This document shows, piece after piece, positions 49,934 through 60,311 of a stretch of DNA of 64,000 bases; positions within the stretch are counted from its first letter, which is position 1, and each line of letters begins with the position of its first letter. The stretch is from Mucilaginibacter sp. UR6-1 (GTDB lineage: Bacteria > Bacteroidota > Bacteroidia > Sphingobacteriales > Sphingobacteriaceae): positions 620,001-684,000 of the forward strand of contig NZ_JAJIWP010000003.1 in NCBI RefSeq assembly GCF_020880975.1, written 5' to 3'. Below the pieces are notes generated by a model that was not told the DNA's origin, did no database searches, and saw nothing but the letters and a program-made list of their open reading frames with translations. A program made the position numbers and the translations under genes.

Positions 49934-50830
49934 TTAGGGCACCAAAAACTCCATTAAGCCTGGTTTTATAGCTAAGCTAACCTTAGCGGGATGCTGGTAT
50001 TCCAGTAATTCATCATCGGCGTGCAGGTCTGTCCCCATCCATTTCAGGGTAATGCTTTTACCGGTATGGGTTTGATAAGGAAAGTCAGGACAGTCATTCC
50101 CATCTATCAGGTGCTGCAAATGGTCGGCAAACTGTCGGCGTTGTTTTTCGGGCAATAAAACCAGTTCAAGCAGGCCATCGCCGGGTTGGGCGGCAGGTGC
50201 CAGATGCAGGTTAGGGCCGATGGAGCAAATATTCATGGCCTCAACCAGCAGGTAACAGCCGCTTATGGTTTCATCATCAACCGTAATAATACATTCCCGG
50301 CCTTCATAATTTAGTACGATCTCCTTTAAAACCTCAAGCGCCTTTTTTAATTCTTTTTCAGGTGTGTCCAATTCTTTCTTGTCAAGCAGCTTCATGTCTT
50401 TCATCAACTGCGGAAAAATGCCGTATCCAAAACCTTCCAAAAACAATACCGGCTGCTCAAGGCCGCTAACATAGGTAACATCAAATGGCGCGGTTTTTTT
50501 GTTATGCCACGATTGTACAATGTCCTTAATATCGCCATGTATCTTTAATGTTTTGGCAATATTGTTGGCCGTGCCAAAAGGCAGCAACCCTATCAGGTAG
50601 GGGCAGTGCATATCTGTTTTCAGTATCGCTTTGGCCGCTTTGCGTACAGTGCCATCGCCGCCCACAATAACTACCATATCAGTATCAGGTGTTATCTGTT
50701 CCCAGCCTTCTTCCTTTATCGAGGCATAGTCGGGGTTAAACCCGGCGTCATCTATCAGCTTAATTAAATTCTCTTTCGAGTGGTCTTTATCGCCCGCTCT
50801 GGGGTTGTGCAACAGCTTTGCTTTTGGCAT
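49934..50830 (-). CDS. Diacylglycerol kinase-family lipid kinase
   Basis: Soluble lipid kinase of 298 aa similar to YegS/DagK. The N-terminal nucleotide-binding domain has KLLHNPRAGD, VVIVGGDGTVRKAAKAI (GGDGT) and LPFGTANNIAKTL, and the C-terminal beta sandwich includes AAQPGDGLLELVLL. All catalytic motifs are present. It would phosphorylate diacylglycerol or a related lipid. It diverges from surE with an 81-bp gap. Confidence 0.85.
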   Translation of the reverse strand: MPKAKLLHNPRAGDKDHSKENLIKLIDDAGFNPDYASIKEEGWEQITPDTDMVVIVGGDGTVRKAAKAILKTDMHCPYLIGLLPFGTANNIAKTLKIHGDIKDIVQSWHNKKTAPFDVTYVSGLEQPVLFLEGFGYGIFPQLMKDMKLLDKKELDTPEKELKKALEVLKEIVLNYEGRECIITVDDETISGCYLLVEAMNICSIGPNLHLAPAAQPGDGLLELVLLPEKQRRQFADHLQHLIDGNDCPDFPYQTHTGKSITLKWMGTDLHADDELLEYQHPAKVSLAIKPGLMEFLVP

Positions 50831-50911
50831 CGGTAAGTATGTTTAAAATACAATCAATTAAAACATCCTTTTTGTTTTGTGGTTGAAATAATAAACTAAC
50901 TGTTAAATGTT

Positions 50912-51652
50912 ATGAGGATATTGATCACAAATGACGACGGAATATATAGCCCCGGCATTGCCGCCCTGGCACAAATAGCACGTAAGTTTGGCGAGGTGCG
51001 CGTAGTTGCACCCGATGTTGAGCAATCATCAATGGGCCATGCGGTTACACACTCCCGGCCGTTAAGTTATAAAAAATCGCCTATTGAATTTCCGGGTATT
51101 GATGCTTACCGGGTAAACGGTACTCCGGCTGATTGTGTTGCGCTGGGTACGCACCTGTGGTCAAAAACGGATGTGGTATTATCAGGTATTAATATGGGCC
51201 CAAACCTGGGTAATTCTATGTGGCATTCGGGTACGCTGGCAGCGGCCAAGCAAGCTGTGTTATTTGGTATAAAAGGCATAGCGCTCAGTACCCCGGTTGG
51301 TAAAACCGAACCTGATTTTAAAGCACTTGAACCCTTTGTTGAAAAAGTACTGAGCTCGTTGTTGGAAGATACCAAGCTGGCGCTGTATAACGTGAACTTT
51401 CCGGAACACCCTACTGATATTACCTGGACAAGGCAATCAGTACGTTTATATGATGGCACAGTAATACCCGGTACTGATCCGCTGGGCCGCAAGCATTACT
51501 GGTTTACAGTAACCCCGCTTGAACCTGCCGAAGAAGGTACTGACCGCTGGGCTGTTGATAACAACCTGGTATCAATAACCCCGCTAAGGCTTGACTTAAC
51601 CAACGAGGCTGAATTAAAAGAAAAGATACAAACACAGCCGGTAGGCTTATAA
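50912..51652 (+). CDS. surE: 5'/3'-nucleotidase SurE
   Basis: Metal-dependent nucleotide phosphatase of 246 aa. The N terminus MRILITNDDGIYSPGI carries the metal ligands (Asp8, Asp9) and VAPDVEQSSMGHAVTH, followed by VNGTPADCVALG and DVVLSGINMGPNLG. Length and motifs are complete. It is monocistronic and followed directly by a strong terminator. Confidence 0.95.
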   Translation: MRILITNDDGIYSPGIAALAQIARKFGEVRVVAPDVEQSSMGHAVTHSRPLSYKKSPIEFPGIDAYRVNGTPADCVALGTHLWSKTDVVLSGINMGPNLGNSMWHSGTLAAAKQAVLFGIKGIALSTPVGKTEPDFKALEPFVEKVLSSLLEDTKLALYNVNFPEHPTDITWTRQSVRLYDGTVIPGTDPLGRKHYWFTVTPLEPAEEGTDRWAVDNNLVSITPLRLDLTNEAELKEKIQTQPVGL

Positions 51653-51690
51653 AACAAAAACGGGGAGCATTTGCTCCCCGTTTTTGTTTT
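51651..51690. terminator. Bidirectional terminator after surE
   Basis: AAAACAAAAACGGGGAGC pairs perfectly with GCTCCCCGTTTTTGTTTT over a 4-nt loop. The GC-rich core and T-rich end suit termination of surE, and the mirror arm suits the leftward gene at 51703. Confidence 0.9.
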
Positions 51691-51702
51691 AGTTAGTTAT
51701 TA

Positions 51703-52194
51703 TTACAGCGCCTGCTCTAAACGCCCGGCTTTATAGGCCGCCATCAGCTTGTTCATGTCGTCGCGCAACAGTACATAATTATCGTCGTTATCGGCATAGT
51801 CAAGCAGCAGCTTTAACGCGCCGATGGATATTTTACGGTCATCCTCAATATCCGGGTTTTGCAGTTGATATTTGGTAAGCGCGGCCATGTATAGGTCGGT
51901 TATGTCCTTGTCGTCGTCAAAATTGGCCATAATGTCCTCATCCAGTATAAACTCATAGCTTGGCGTTTCTTCCATCCATTTATTTAAAAAGCTCATAGCG
52001 CGCAGGCGGGCAGGGTCATCCTTAATAGCCGGTATCTTAAAAAGGTATTCGGCAACGGGCAGTGCTATCGAGTCGGCATCAATAACACCTTCTTCAGTTT
52101 CCAGGTCATACCTGTCAACCCGTGGCAGGGTTTGCGAAAATGATGGTAGCACTACTGCGCCGGTTAACAGTAGCATAAGCAGTAACTTTTTCAT
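51703..52194 (-). CDS. Secreted hypothetical protein, 163 aa
   Basis: MKKLLLMLLLTGAVVLPSFS is a signal peptide. The mature protein is acidic and helical (ILDEDIMANFDDDKDITDLY, YADNDDNYVLLRDDMNKLM), suggesting a soluble periplasmic helical-repeat protein. Such small secreted proteins are common in Sphingobacteriaceae but lack a known role. Monocistronic and convergent with surE. Confidence 0.65.
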   Translation of the reverse strand: MKKLLLMLLLTGAVVLPSFSQTLPRVDRYDLETEEGVIDADSIALPVAEYLFKIPAIKDDPARLRAMSFLNKWMEETPSYEFILDEDIMANFDDDKDITDLYMAALTKYQLQNPDIEDDRKISIGALKLLLDYADNDDNYVLLRDDMNKLMAAYKAGRLEQAL

Positions 52195-52505
52195 CCTGAT
52201 AAATTTATATCATTTAAACAATTAAGCTGATAACAGGTTTAAATATAACTAAATAAACTTTTTTATTTATTATAATAATGTAAGGTTTCGGTACACTATG
52301 CCTGTATGTTGTAAGTTGTTTGCCTAAAGCTTATATTTGATATTTTAACTGTAATAAACTATAATATTGTTGTATTAATTGCCATTGCATAACGAACGGG
52401 GTGATATTTATATTAAGAAAAAACGTTTTTTTTAACCTCAAAGTGTTCGTTTTACAATAAGTTAATTATACATTTACCGGAATTTCTAATCAATAAAAAA
52501 CAATT
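52195..52505. other. AT-rich intergenic region
   Basis: 311 bp of divergent intergenic sequence without an open reading frame. It contains AT-rich tracts and one 14-bp palindrome, AAAAAACGTTTTTT (near 52419-52432). I see no confident promoter match or RNA gene. It presumably holds the promoters of both flanking genes. Confidence 0.4.
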
Positions 52506-53366
52506 ATGATCATTATTGCCGATGGCGGCTCAACTAAAACTAACTGGTGCCTGGTAAATGAGGAAGGCAAAAAAGTATACTTTAATACTGAAGGTTATAA
52601 CCCTTACTTTGTAAGCAAAGAATACGTTATTAAATCGTTACAGGAAAACCTGCCGACTGATTTAGAAATTGACAAGATCACTGAGGTTAACTACTACGGT
52701 GCAGGCTGTTCAACAGACGAAAAGCGCAACCAGATAAAGGAGTCGATGCAGGTTGTTTTTACAGCAGCTAAAGTAAACATCGGCCATGATTTGCTGGCTG
52801 CCGCACGCGCGCTGCTTGGCCATACCGAAGGCTTTGCCGCCATTTTAGGTACCGGCATGAATACCTGTACTTATGATGGTAAGAACATACTACAGAATAT
52901 TGATTCAGGCGCTTACATTTTAGGCGACGAGGGCAGCGGCTGCCACATTGGTAAAAAACTGCTTATTGATTACCTGCGCGGCTATATGCCCGAGGCTGTA
53001 CGCAAACTGTTTTGGGAAACCTTTAAGCTTACACCTGATGATGTGAACGAGCAGGTATACACCAAGCCATTGGCTAACCGCTTTTGCGCCAGCTTCAGTA
53101 AGTTTGTTTATGATAACAACGTACACCTGGAGTACTCACGCAACCTGGTACGTTCATCATTTGTTGATTTCTTTAAAAACGTAGTTACCAAATATCCTGA
53201 TTATCAAAAATATACCTTTAACTGTATTGGTTCGGTAGGTTATAACTTCCGCAACGTGTTAGAAGAGGTAGTTACCGAGAACGGCATGACGGTAGGTAAA
53301 ATCATCCGCTCACCTATAGATGACCTGGTGAAATTTCACCTTGAGCTTGCGCCAAGCCAGTTATAA
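52506..53366 (+). CDS. BadF/BadG-type sugar kinase (N-acetylglucosamine kinase-like)
   Basis: ASKHA-fold kinase of 286 aa. The phosphate-binding opening ADGGSTKTNWCLV is intact, as are ILGTGMNTCTYDG and ILGDEGSGCHIGKKLL, which form the nucleotide and sugar sites. Homologues phosphorylate N-acetylglucosamine or glucosamine. The gene neighbours a Nudix-type regulator, pfkA and gap, so a hexose- or hexosamine-entry role fits. A second, degenerate member lies at 55290-56138. Confidence 0.8.
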   Translation: MIIIADGGSTKTNWCLVNEEGKKVYFNTEGYNPYFVSKEYVIKSLQENLPTDLEIDKITEVNYYGAGCSTDEKRNQIKESMQVVFTAAKVNIGHDLLAAARALLGHTEGFAAILGTGMNTCTYDGKNILQNIDSGAYILGDEGSGCHIGKKLLIDYLRGYMPEAVRKLFWETFKLTPDDVNEQVYTKPLANRFCASFSKFVYDNNVHLEYSRNLVRSSFVDFFKNVVTKYPDYQKYTFNCIGSVGYNFRNVLEEVVTENGMTVGKIIRSPIDDLVKFHLELAPSQL

Positions 53367-53382
53367 CCAGGCAAAAGCATAT

Positions 53383-53429
53383 AAAACAAACAGCCCCTGT
53401 TTCAAAATGAAGCAGGGGCTGTTTGTTTT
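53383..53429. terminator. Bidirectional terminator between convergent genes
   Basis: AAAACAAACAGCCCCTG (53383-53399) pairs with CAGGGGCTGTTTGTTTT (53413-53429), a 17-bp perfect stem with a 13-nt loop. It serves the BadF-type kinase gene and the leftward Nudix-type regulator gene. Confidence 0.9.
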
Positions 53430-53446
53430 ATAGGGTATGGATAGAT

Positions 53447-54172
53447 CTACTTTTCGACAGCCACCGCTGCCGCCGGCAAAGCCTCCATGTTCAAATCGTT
53501 CTGGAATATTTTGTTGTACTTACGGCGATCGAACTTATAAAGTTTAGCGGCGCGGTATGATACGCCTTTCTGTTTCTCGCTCAGCTCCTTTAAAAAGCCG
53601 TAGCTCAGCATTTTTTTGCGGAAGTTGCGCTTATCGAGCTTCTTGTTCAGGATGATCTCGTATAGTGATTGCAATTGCGTAAGCGTAAACTTTTCGGGCA
53701 GCAAGTCAAACGCTATGGGCTGATAGTTTAACCGTTTCCTGATCTTGCTGAACGCGCTGCGGAATATCTCGCTATGGTCAAACGCCAGTTTCGGCATCTC
53801 GTTAACCGGTATCCAGAATGCTTTACGGGCGTACTGGGTAATAGGGGTAAGGTCCTTTTGGCCGCTTATGCGTATCAGCGCAAAGTAGGCCACGGTAATT
53901 ACACGGCCCTGCGGGTGGCGGTTAACCTCGCCAAAGGTATGCAACTGCTTAATAGGCATGTTGCGCAGGCCGGTAAGCTCGTACAATATACGTTTGGCAC
54001 CATCGTCAATGCTTTCGTTCTGCTCAACAAAGTTACCGGGCAGGGCGTACCAGTCTTTAAAAGGTTCCTCGTTACGCTCTATCAGTAATATCTTCAACTC
54101 GCCGGCCTCGAAGCCAAAAATCACACAGTCAATAGAAAATACGGAGTCGAATTTAGGTAGTACAGTTTCCAA
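53447..54172 (-). CDS. Nudix-domain transcriptional regulator (NrtR/AraR-like)
   Basis: The 241-aa protein has a Nudix domain (about 10-140) and a C-terminal winged helix (about 155-225, FTLTQLQSLYEIILNKKLDK and RNFRKKMLSYGFLKEL). The Nudix box reads GNFVEQNESIDDGAKRILYE, where the catalytic REUxEE is degenerate (RILYEL), so it probably senses a ligand instead of hydrolysing it. Related Bacteroidota regulators control sugar use. It diverges from pfkA, so pfkA and the kinase genes are likely targets. Confidence 0.75.
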   Translation of the reverse strand: METVLPKFDSVFSIDCVIFGFEAGELKILLIERNEEPFKDWYALPGNFVEQNESIDDGAKRILYELTGLRNMPIKQLHTFGEVNRHPQGRVITVAYFALIRISGQKDLTPITQYARKAFWIPVNEMPKLAFDHSEIFRSAFSKIRKRLNYQPIAFDLLPEKFTLTQLQSLYEIILNKKLDKRNFRKKMLSYGFLKELSEKQKGVSYRAAKLYKFDRRKYNKIFQNDLNMEALPAAAVAVEK

Positions 54173-54250
54173 AATATCAGTTTATAACAATAGGATAAAG
54201 ATATGCGTTAATAATAAACAAAAAAATAAAAATAAATTTAATGGTGTAAA

Positions 54251-54281
54251 TTGCACACAGTATCTTCGTACCGTAATTTCG
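54251..54281 (+). promoter_or_regulatory. Promoter upstream of pfkA
   Basis: TTG at 54251-54253, a 20-bp spacer and TAATTTCG at 54274-54281 approximate the TTG/TAnnTTTG consensus. The distance to the start codon is 18 nt. It lies in the divergent region shared with the Nudix-type regulator gene. Confidence 0.5.
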
Positions 54282-54299
54282 AATACCAAATAAACGCAA

Positions 54300-55286
54300 A
54301 TGCAAAAACTTTCAAAGATTGCTGTTTTAACTTCCGGTGGTGATGCTCCCGGCATGAACCCCTGCATAAGGGCGGTTGTTAGAACGGCATTATATAATGG
54401 ATTACAGGTAGTTGGCGTTAGGCAGGGTTACCAGGGCCTTATCGACAATAACATGTATGATATGAATAACCGCTCGGTAAGTAACATACTTAACCTGGGT
54501 GGTACCATCTTAAAAACCGCGCGTTGCCTGGCGTTTCGTAATGAAGAAGGAATGGAGCTGGCCTACAAAAATTTAAAGGCCAGGGGTATTGATGGGTTGG
54601 TGGTTATAGGTGGTGATGGTACATTTACCGGAGCACTGCGTTTCTCCAAAAAATTTCCTGATATATCAGTGATCGGTGTACCGGGTACTATTGATAATGA
54701 TCTTTACGGATCAACCTATACCCTGGGTTTTGATACCGCCACCAATACCGTTATTGAAGCTATTGATAAGATACGCGATACTGCCGACGCGCATGACCGT
54801 TTATTCTTTATAGAGGTTATGGGCCGTGATTCGGGTGCTATAGCGCTGCGTGCGGGTATATCATGCGGTGCGGAAGCTATCCTGCTGCCTGAAAAAGAAA
54901 CAGCCATTGAAGAGCTTATTGTTAGTTTAAAGGCCGGTCATTATAACAAAAAATCATCAAGCATAGTAATTGTTGCCGAAGGTGATAAGCACGGCGGCGT
55001 TTATGATATTGCCAAAGCTGTTGAAAAGGAAGTTAAGAACTACGATATTAAAGTAACCATACTTGGCCACTTGCAGCGCGGCGGAAGCCCAAGCAGTTTT
55101 GACCGTATTTTAGGCAGCCGTTTAGGTTTTGCGGCGGTTAATGCCATGGTAGCCGGTAAAACACAGCAAATGGTTGGCCTGCAGGCTAACAACATAGTTT
55201 TAACCTCGCTTGAGGAAGCACTCAACCAGCACGAGTTTAAACTGGAAGAGGATTTGATGCAGATGATGGAAATACTCTCGATCTAA
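54300..55286 (+). CDS. pfkA: 6-phosphofructokinase, ATP-type
   Basis: Glycolytic enzyme phosphorylating fructose 6-phosphate. The 328-aa protein has TSGGDAPGMNPCIRAV (ATP site), GGDGTFTGA (104-112) and the active-site loop GTIDND (Asp132) in PGTIDNDLYGSTYT. Gly at the position before TIDND and after GGD suggests ATP rather than pyrophosphate use. It leads an operon with the degenerate BadF-type gene (3 bp) and gap. Confidence 0.95.
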   Translation: MQKLSKIAVLTSGGDAPGMNPCIRAVVRTALYNGLQVVGVRQGYQGLIDNNMYDMNNRSVSNILNLGGTILKTARCLAFRNEEGMELAYKNLKARGIDGLVVIGGDGTFTGALRFSKKFPDISVIGVPGTIDNDLYGSTYTLGFDTATNTVIEAIDKIRDTADAHDRLFFIEVMGRDSGAIALRAGISCGAEAILLPEKETAIEELIVSLKAGHYNKKSSSIVIVAEGDKHGGVYDIAKAVEKEVKNYDIKVTILGHLQRGGSPSSFDRILGSRLGFAAVNAMVAGKTQQMVGLQANNIVLTSLEEALNQHEFKLEEDLMQMMEILSI

Positions 55287-55289
55287 TTA

Positions 55290-57139
<1,850 letters not shown>

Positions 57140-57160
57140 TAGCCAACCCTTTTATATATC

Positions 57161-57185
57161 AAAGCCGGCCCTTAAAGCCGGCTTT
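57161..57185 (+). terminator. Terminator after gap
   Basis: AAAGCCGGC (57161-57169) pairs with GCCGGCTTT (57177-57185) across a 7-nt loop, followed by a T-containing tail. It ends the pfkA-gap operon 22 bp after the stop codon. Confidence 0.85.
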
Positions 57186-57275
57186 GCTGTTTTATAAGCT
57201 ATTTTTTAATTTGGATGTGTAGCGTTTAGCGTAGTTATACCGTAATATTTCATACAGATCAAAACCATTATCTAC

Positions 57276-57890
57276 ATGAAAAAGCTCATCTTACTTTTTA
57301 TTGCCGTAAGTTTATTTTCCTGCAAAAAGGAGGCGGTATACGGTCCGTTAAAGTTAAAGAACGGCCAGGAGGTTGAACTACTGGTTGACCATCGCTACGG
57401 TGCCGATCAGGATATATTGTTAACCGCCAATACTAAAAAGCCCGCGGAAGCCGTACTGGCCGGGTTTGAAAATCGTGAACCGGGATATAGCTATAAGGTT
57501 AAAGCCAGGTTTCACTACGAGGAAAACCCACCTGCCGATGGTTCATCTTACTGGTATGATTTTGTTAGTATAGTAAGTAAAGATCAGTATAAAGGAGATG
57601 AGCCTTTTACAATTCAGCTCATTTATCATTATGGATTCGGCGGACCTGTTATCAGGCTAAATAAGGTTGATAATGATTATTATTTCACGCCTGAGATACA
57701 ATTTACCTATGCTGATAACCATACCGGGAGCCAGCTTGCCGAAATATGGGCCAACGCGCAGGACATGCGGAACAATCATTCACAAACTATCCAGGAGCCT
57801 AAATGGAAAGCTATAAAAGCTACGGTAAAGCATGATCCGCAGCGCTTTGGCAAGGCATACCTGGTGCAATCAATACAATTTACCCCTTAA
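57276..57890 (+). CDS. Lipoprotein, 204 aa
   Basis: Signal peptide MKKLILLFIAVSLFSCKKEA with lipobox LFSC. The mature domain is beta-rich (EVELLVDHRYGADQDILLT, YSYKVKARFHYEENPP, TIQLIYHYGFGGPVIRL) and may be a small immunoglobulin- or lipocalin-like sheet. The family is not recognised. It converges on the MBL hydrolase gene with a 14-bp gap. Confidence 0.65.
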   Translation: MKKLILLFIAVSLFSCKKEAVYGPLKLKNGQEVELLVDHRYGADQDILLTANTKKPAEAVLAGFENREPGYSYKVKARFHYEENPPADGSSYWYDFVSIVSKDQYKGDEPFTIQLIYHYGFGGPVIRLNKVDNDYYFTPEIQFTYADNHTGSQLAEIWANAQDMRNNHSQTIQEPKWKAIKATVKHDPQRFGKAYLVQSIQFTP

Positions 57891-57904
57891 AAAGAGCTGA
57901 TCAG

Positions 57905-58669
57905 CTACAGGTATAGCTGCAACGAATCATAAGCCAGTTCAATACCATCCGGCAGCTCCTGCGATATAACGTGGTGCTTGCCCAAACGGTGACTGATGTG
58001 GGTGAAGTAAGTTTTTTCGGCACCGATTGTTTGGGCAAAGGCAATGGCCTCATCAAACGTAAAGTGCGATATATGGGTTTGTTTTTGCAGCGCGTTTATA
58101 ACCAGTATTTTGGTGCCCTTTATCTTCTCCACCTCATCGGGGGCTATGGTTTTAGCATCGGTAATATACGTGAAATCACCTATGCGGAAGCCTAATACCG
58201 GCAGCTTGTAATGCAATACCTCAATAGGGGTAACGGCAAGGCTGCCGATATAGAACGCTTCATCCTTACTGATAGTGTGCAGGTTGATTTGCGGAATGCC
58301 GGGGTAACCAGCATTATCAAATATATAAATGAATTCACGTTTCAGGGCCTCCTGTACGCGTTCCATGGCGTATACATCAATAGGGGCCTGTTGTATGTAG
58401 TTAAAGGCGCGCACATCATCAAGGCCGGCCACGTGGTCCTTATGCTCATGGGTAAAAATAATGGCGTCAAGGTGCTGTACATCGGCACGCAACATCTGGT
58501 ACCTGAAATCAGGCCCCGAATCAATCACAATGTTCTTGCCCTCGGTTTCAATCAGTATCGAGCTGCGCAGGCGCTTATCATGCGGATCATGCGACTGGCA
58601 TACCTCGCAATGGCAGGCAATAACAGGTACGCCCTGTGAAGTTCCGGTTCCTAAAAAAGTAATGGTCAC
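57905..58669 (-). CDS. MBL-fold metallo-hydrolase (PhnP-like)
   Basis: The 254-aa enzyme has the fold of cyclic phosphate phosphodiesterases related to PhnP: FLGTGTSQGVPVIACHCEVC with zinc-ligand-type cysteines, FTHEHKDHVAG (HxHxDH), VLHYKLPVLGFRIGDFTYITDA and THISHRLGK. Catalytic residues are present. No phn genes adjoin, so the natural substrate is unclear. It is encoded just after a small hypothetical gene with a 4-base overlap. Confidence 0.8.
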   Translation of the reverse strand: MTITFLGTGTSQGVPVIACHCEVCQSHDPHDKRLRSSILIETEGKNIVIDSGPDFRYQMLRADVQHLDAIIFTHEHKDHVAGLDDVRAFNYIQQAPIDVYAMERVQEALKREFIYIFDNAGYPGIPQINLHTISKDEAFYIGSLAVTPIEVLHYKLPVLGFRIGDFTYITDAKTIAPDEVEKIKGTKILVINALQKQTHISHFTFDEAIAFAQTIGAEKTYFTHISHRLGKHHVISQELPDGIELAYDSLQLYL

Positions 58670-58938
58670 AGTTGCAGGTTGGTTTGTTTAAGCTGGTGTA
58701 AAAAAGCAATTTGCTTATCGTCCAGTTGTTTATGATCTATTTCCAGCTCGCGCAGCAGCTCAACTAACGATTGTATGCGGCTTTCGAGGTTTGAAAACTT
58801 ATTAACCACGATCATTTTACTGCTTTGCAGCAGGCATGCCCCGGTTTTAAAGTTACCCTTTTCATAACGCACCCTGTACCCGCCCGTTTTTAGCAGCAGT
58901 TCCAGTTTTTCGAGCGTATGGGTTGTTAGCGTAAGCAT
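58666..58938 (-). CDS. Conserved-looking hypothetical protein, 90 aa
   Basis: Small protein with a central beta segment (GGYRVRYEKGNFKTGACLLQ) and a C-terminal helical part (IQSLVELLRELEIDHKQL). The start of the MBL-hydrolase gene overlaps its stop, so the two are coupled. It may be a small partner of the hydrolase. I do not recognise the family. Confidence 0.55.
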   Translation of the reverse strand: MLTLTTHTLEKLELLLKTGGYRVRYEKGNFKTGACLLQSSKMIVVNKFSNLESRIQSLVELLRELEIDHKQLDDKQIAFLHQLKQTNLQL

Positions 58939-59054
58939 TGAATATCGTATTCCTTCAAAAATAACAAAGAATGATCAAGGATGATATGTTTGCGAAAAAG
59001 TTTTCGTTTGCATGATAAAAGTGCAATTTTTGCAGCGCTGATAAATAGCTGAAC

Positions 59055-59606
59055 ATGCGTATAAATATTTTAGGTGCCTCGGGCGCGGGCGTAACCACGC
59101 TGGGGCAGGCACTGGCCAATAAAACAGGCTATGCCTATGTTGACAGTGATTTTTATTATTGGGATAACACCACCAATGCCGATCCGTTTACCATAAAACG
59201 GCCCATTGAGCATCGAAACCGGTTAATGCTTAATGAATTGCGAAGCCATGGCAACTGGATATTAGGCGGCCCTGTAATGGGCTGGAAGTTTACAGAAGAG
59301 CTGACCTTTGATTTGGTGGTTTTTTTGCACGTACCACCTAATATAAGGATGACGCGCTTAAAAAAACGCGAATTTGAGCGTTATGGTGATATTATATATA
59401 CTGATGCTTCACGCAACCGGCAGTTTGTTGAGTTTATGAACTGGGCGGCCGGCTACGATGATAATACAGCGCCTACCAGCCGCACCCTTCAAAAACAGCA
59501 AAACTGGCTGCAAACGTTAACATGCCCGGTATTGCGCATCACCGGCGATACAACGGTTGATGACCGTGTTGCAAAAGTGTTAAACGCCATGCAGGGTATT
59601 GTTTAA
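59055..59606 (+). CDS. P-loop NTPase with an altered Walker A motif
   Basis: The 183-aa protein resembles the small adenylate or shikimate kinase-like P-loop family, with a core from MRINILGASGAGVTTLGQAL to a C-terminal helix. The P-loop reads GASGAGVTT, with Val in place of the catalytic lysine; later motifs VDSDFYYW and HVPPNIRMTRLKKRE are kept. Activity may be lost or changed. Two base overlap with the convergent gene at the end (TTTAAAC). Role unknown. Confidence 0.6.
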   Translation: MRINILGASGAGVTTLGQALANKTGYAYVDSDFYYWDNTTNADPFTIKRPIEHRNRLMLNELRSHGNWILGGPVMGWKFTEELTFDLVVFLHVPPNIRMTRLKKREFERYGDIIYTDASRNRQFVEFMNWAAGYDDNTAPTSRTLQKQQNWLQTLTCPVLRITGDTTVDDRVAKVLNAMQGIV

Positions 59607-60193
59607 ACGTCTTCGCTATCCTGCTCGGCTTCTTCCTCAAGGCGGTCTTTACGTTCATCCTTTAAATCCTTGATGGTGTCTTTGTAATCTTCTTCCAGGT
59701 CTTTAAGTTCTTCTTTCATGTCCTCGCGGGCATCTCGGCGGTCTTCGGCATCGTCAAATTCTTCGTTATTAAAGTCGTCGATGATGCGTTTACGCTCCTG
59801 CTTATAGTTTTCCTCTTCGGTAAATAATTGCATTTCAAACTCGAATTGCGATTGCAGCCGTTCAAATTTGCGCTCGTTAAACTTAGTTGTCGCATCTGTA
59901 GGGTTTTCAAGCACCTGTATCATCATGGCTGACATCTGGCTGTAATAATCCTTGGTTAACTTAGCTATTTTGCCGCCCGACGGCTTGCCGTTTACATCTA
60001 CGGTTTTTAATTTAGCCAGCTCTTTATTTGATTTTCGCATCGCGCGGATCAAGCTATCACGGCTTTTCTTAGGCAGCATTTTTAGTGCCGACAGGTCTTG
60101 AAAATTGTATTCGTGCGAAGGTGTGCGTTTTTGGGCAGAGGCTGTATTTGCCATAAAGCAAATCAATACAGCAAAAAGGAAAAGGTTTTTCAT
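59603..60193 (-). CDS. Secreted charged coiled-coil protein, 196 aa
   Basis: MKNLFLFAVLICFMANTASA is a signal peptide. The mature part has a short ordered start, then a strongly charged helical tail from about residue 125 (EENYKQERKRIIDDFNNEEF, EELKDLEEDYKDTIKDLKDE). This suggests a long coiled coil in the periplasm. No family recognised. It converges with the P-loop gene. Confidence 0.6.
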   Translation of the reverse strand: MKNLFLFAVLICFMANTASAQKRTPSHEYNFQDLSALKMLPKKSRDSLIRAMRKSNKELAKLKTVDVNGKPSGGKIAKLTKDYYSQMSAMMIQVLENPTDATTKFNERKFERLQSQFEFEMQLFTEEENYKQERKRIIDDFNNEEFDDAEDRRDAREDMKEELKDLEEDYKDTIKDLKDERKDRLEEEAEQDSEDV

Positions 60194-60252
60194 GATATAA
60201 GATTGGTTGGTTTATACGGGTTTGATAAAAATACACATAAAAGGTTTAACGA

Positions 60253-60298
60253 GCATAAAAAAAGCGGCACCTTTATTTTAGTGCCGCTTTTTTTATGC
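60253..60298. terminator. Hairpin between two leftward genes
   Basis: GCATAAAAAAAGCGGCAC (60253-60270) pairs perfectly with GTGCCGCTTTTTTTATGC (60281-60298). A GC-rich core with T-run at the right fits an intrinsic terminator read on either strand. It lies after the LolA-like gene (60312-60989, leftward) and upstream of the 59603-60193 gene. Confidence 0.8.
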
Positions 60299-60311
60299 TT
60301 GGTTTTCAAAT

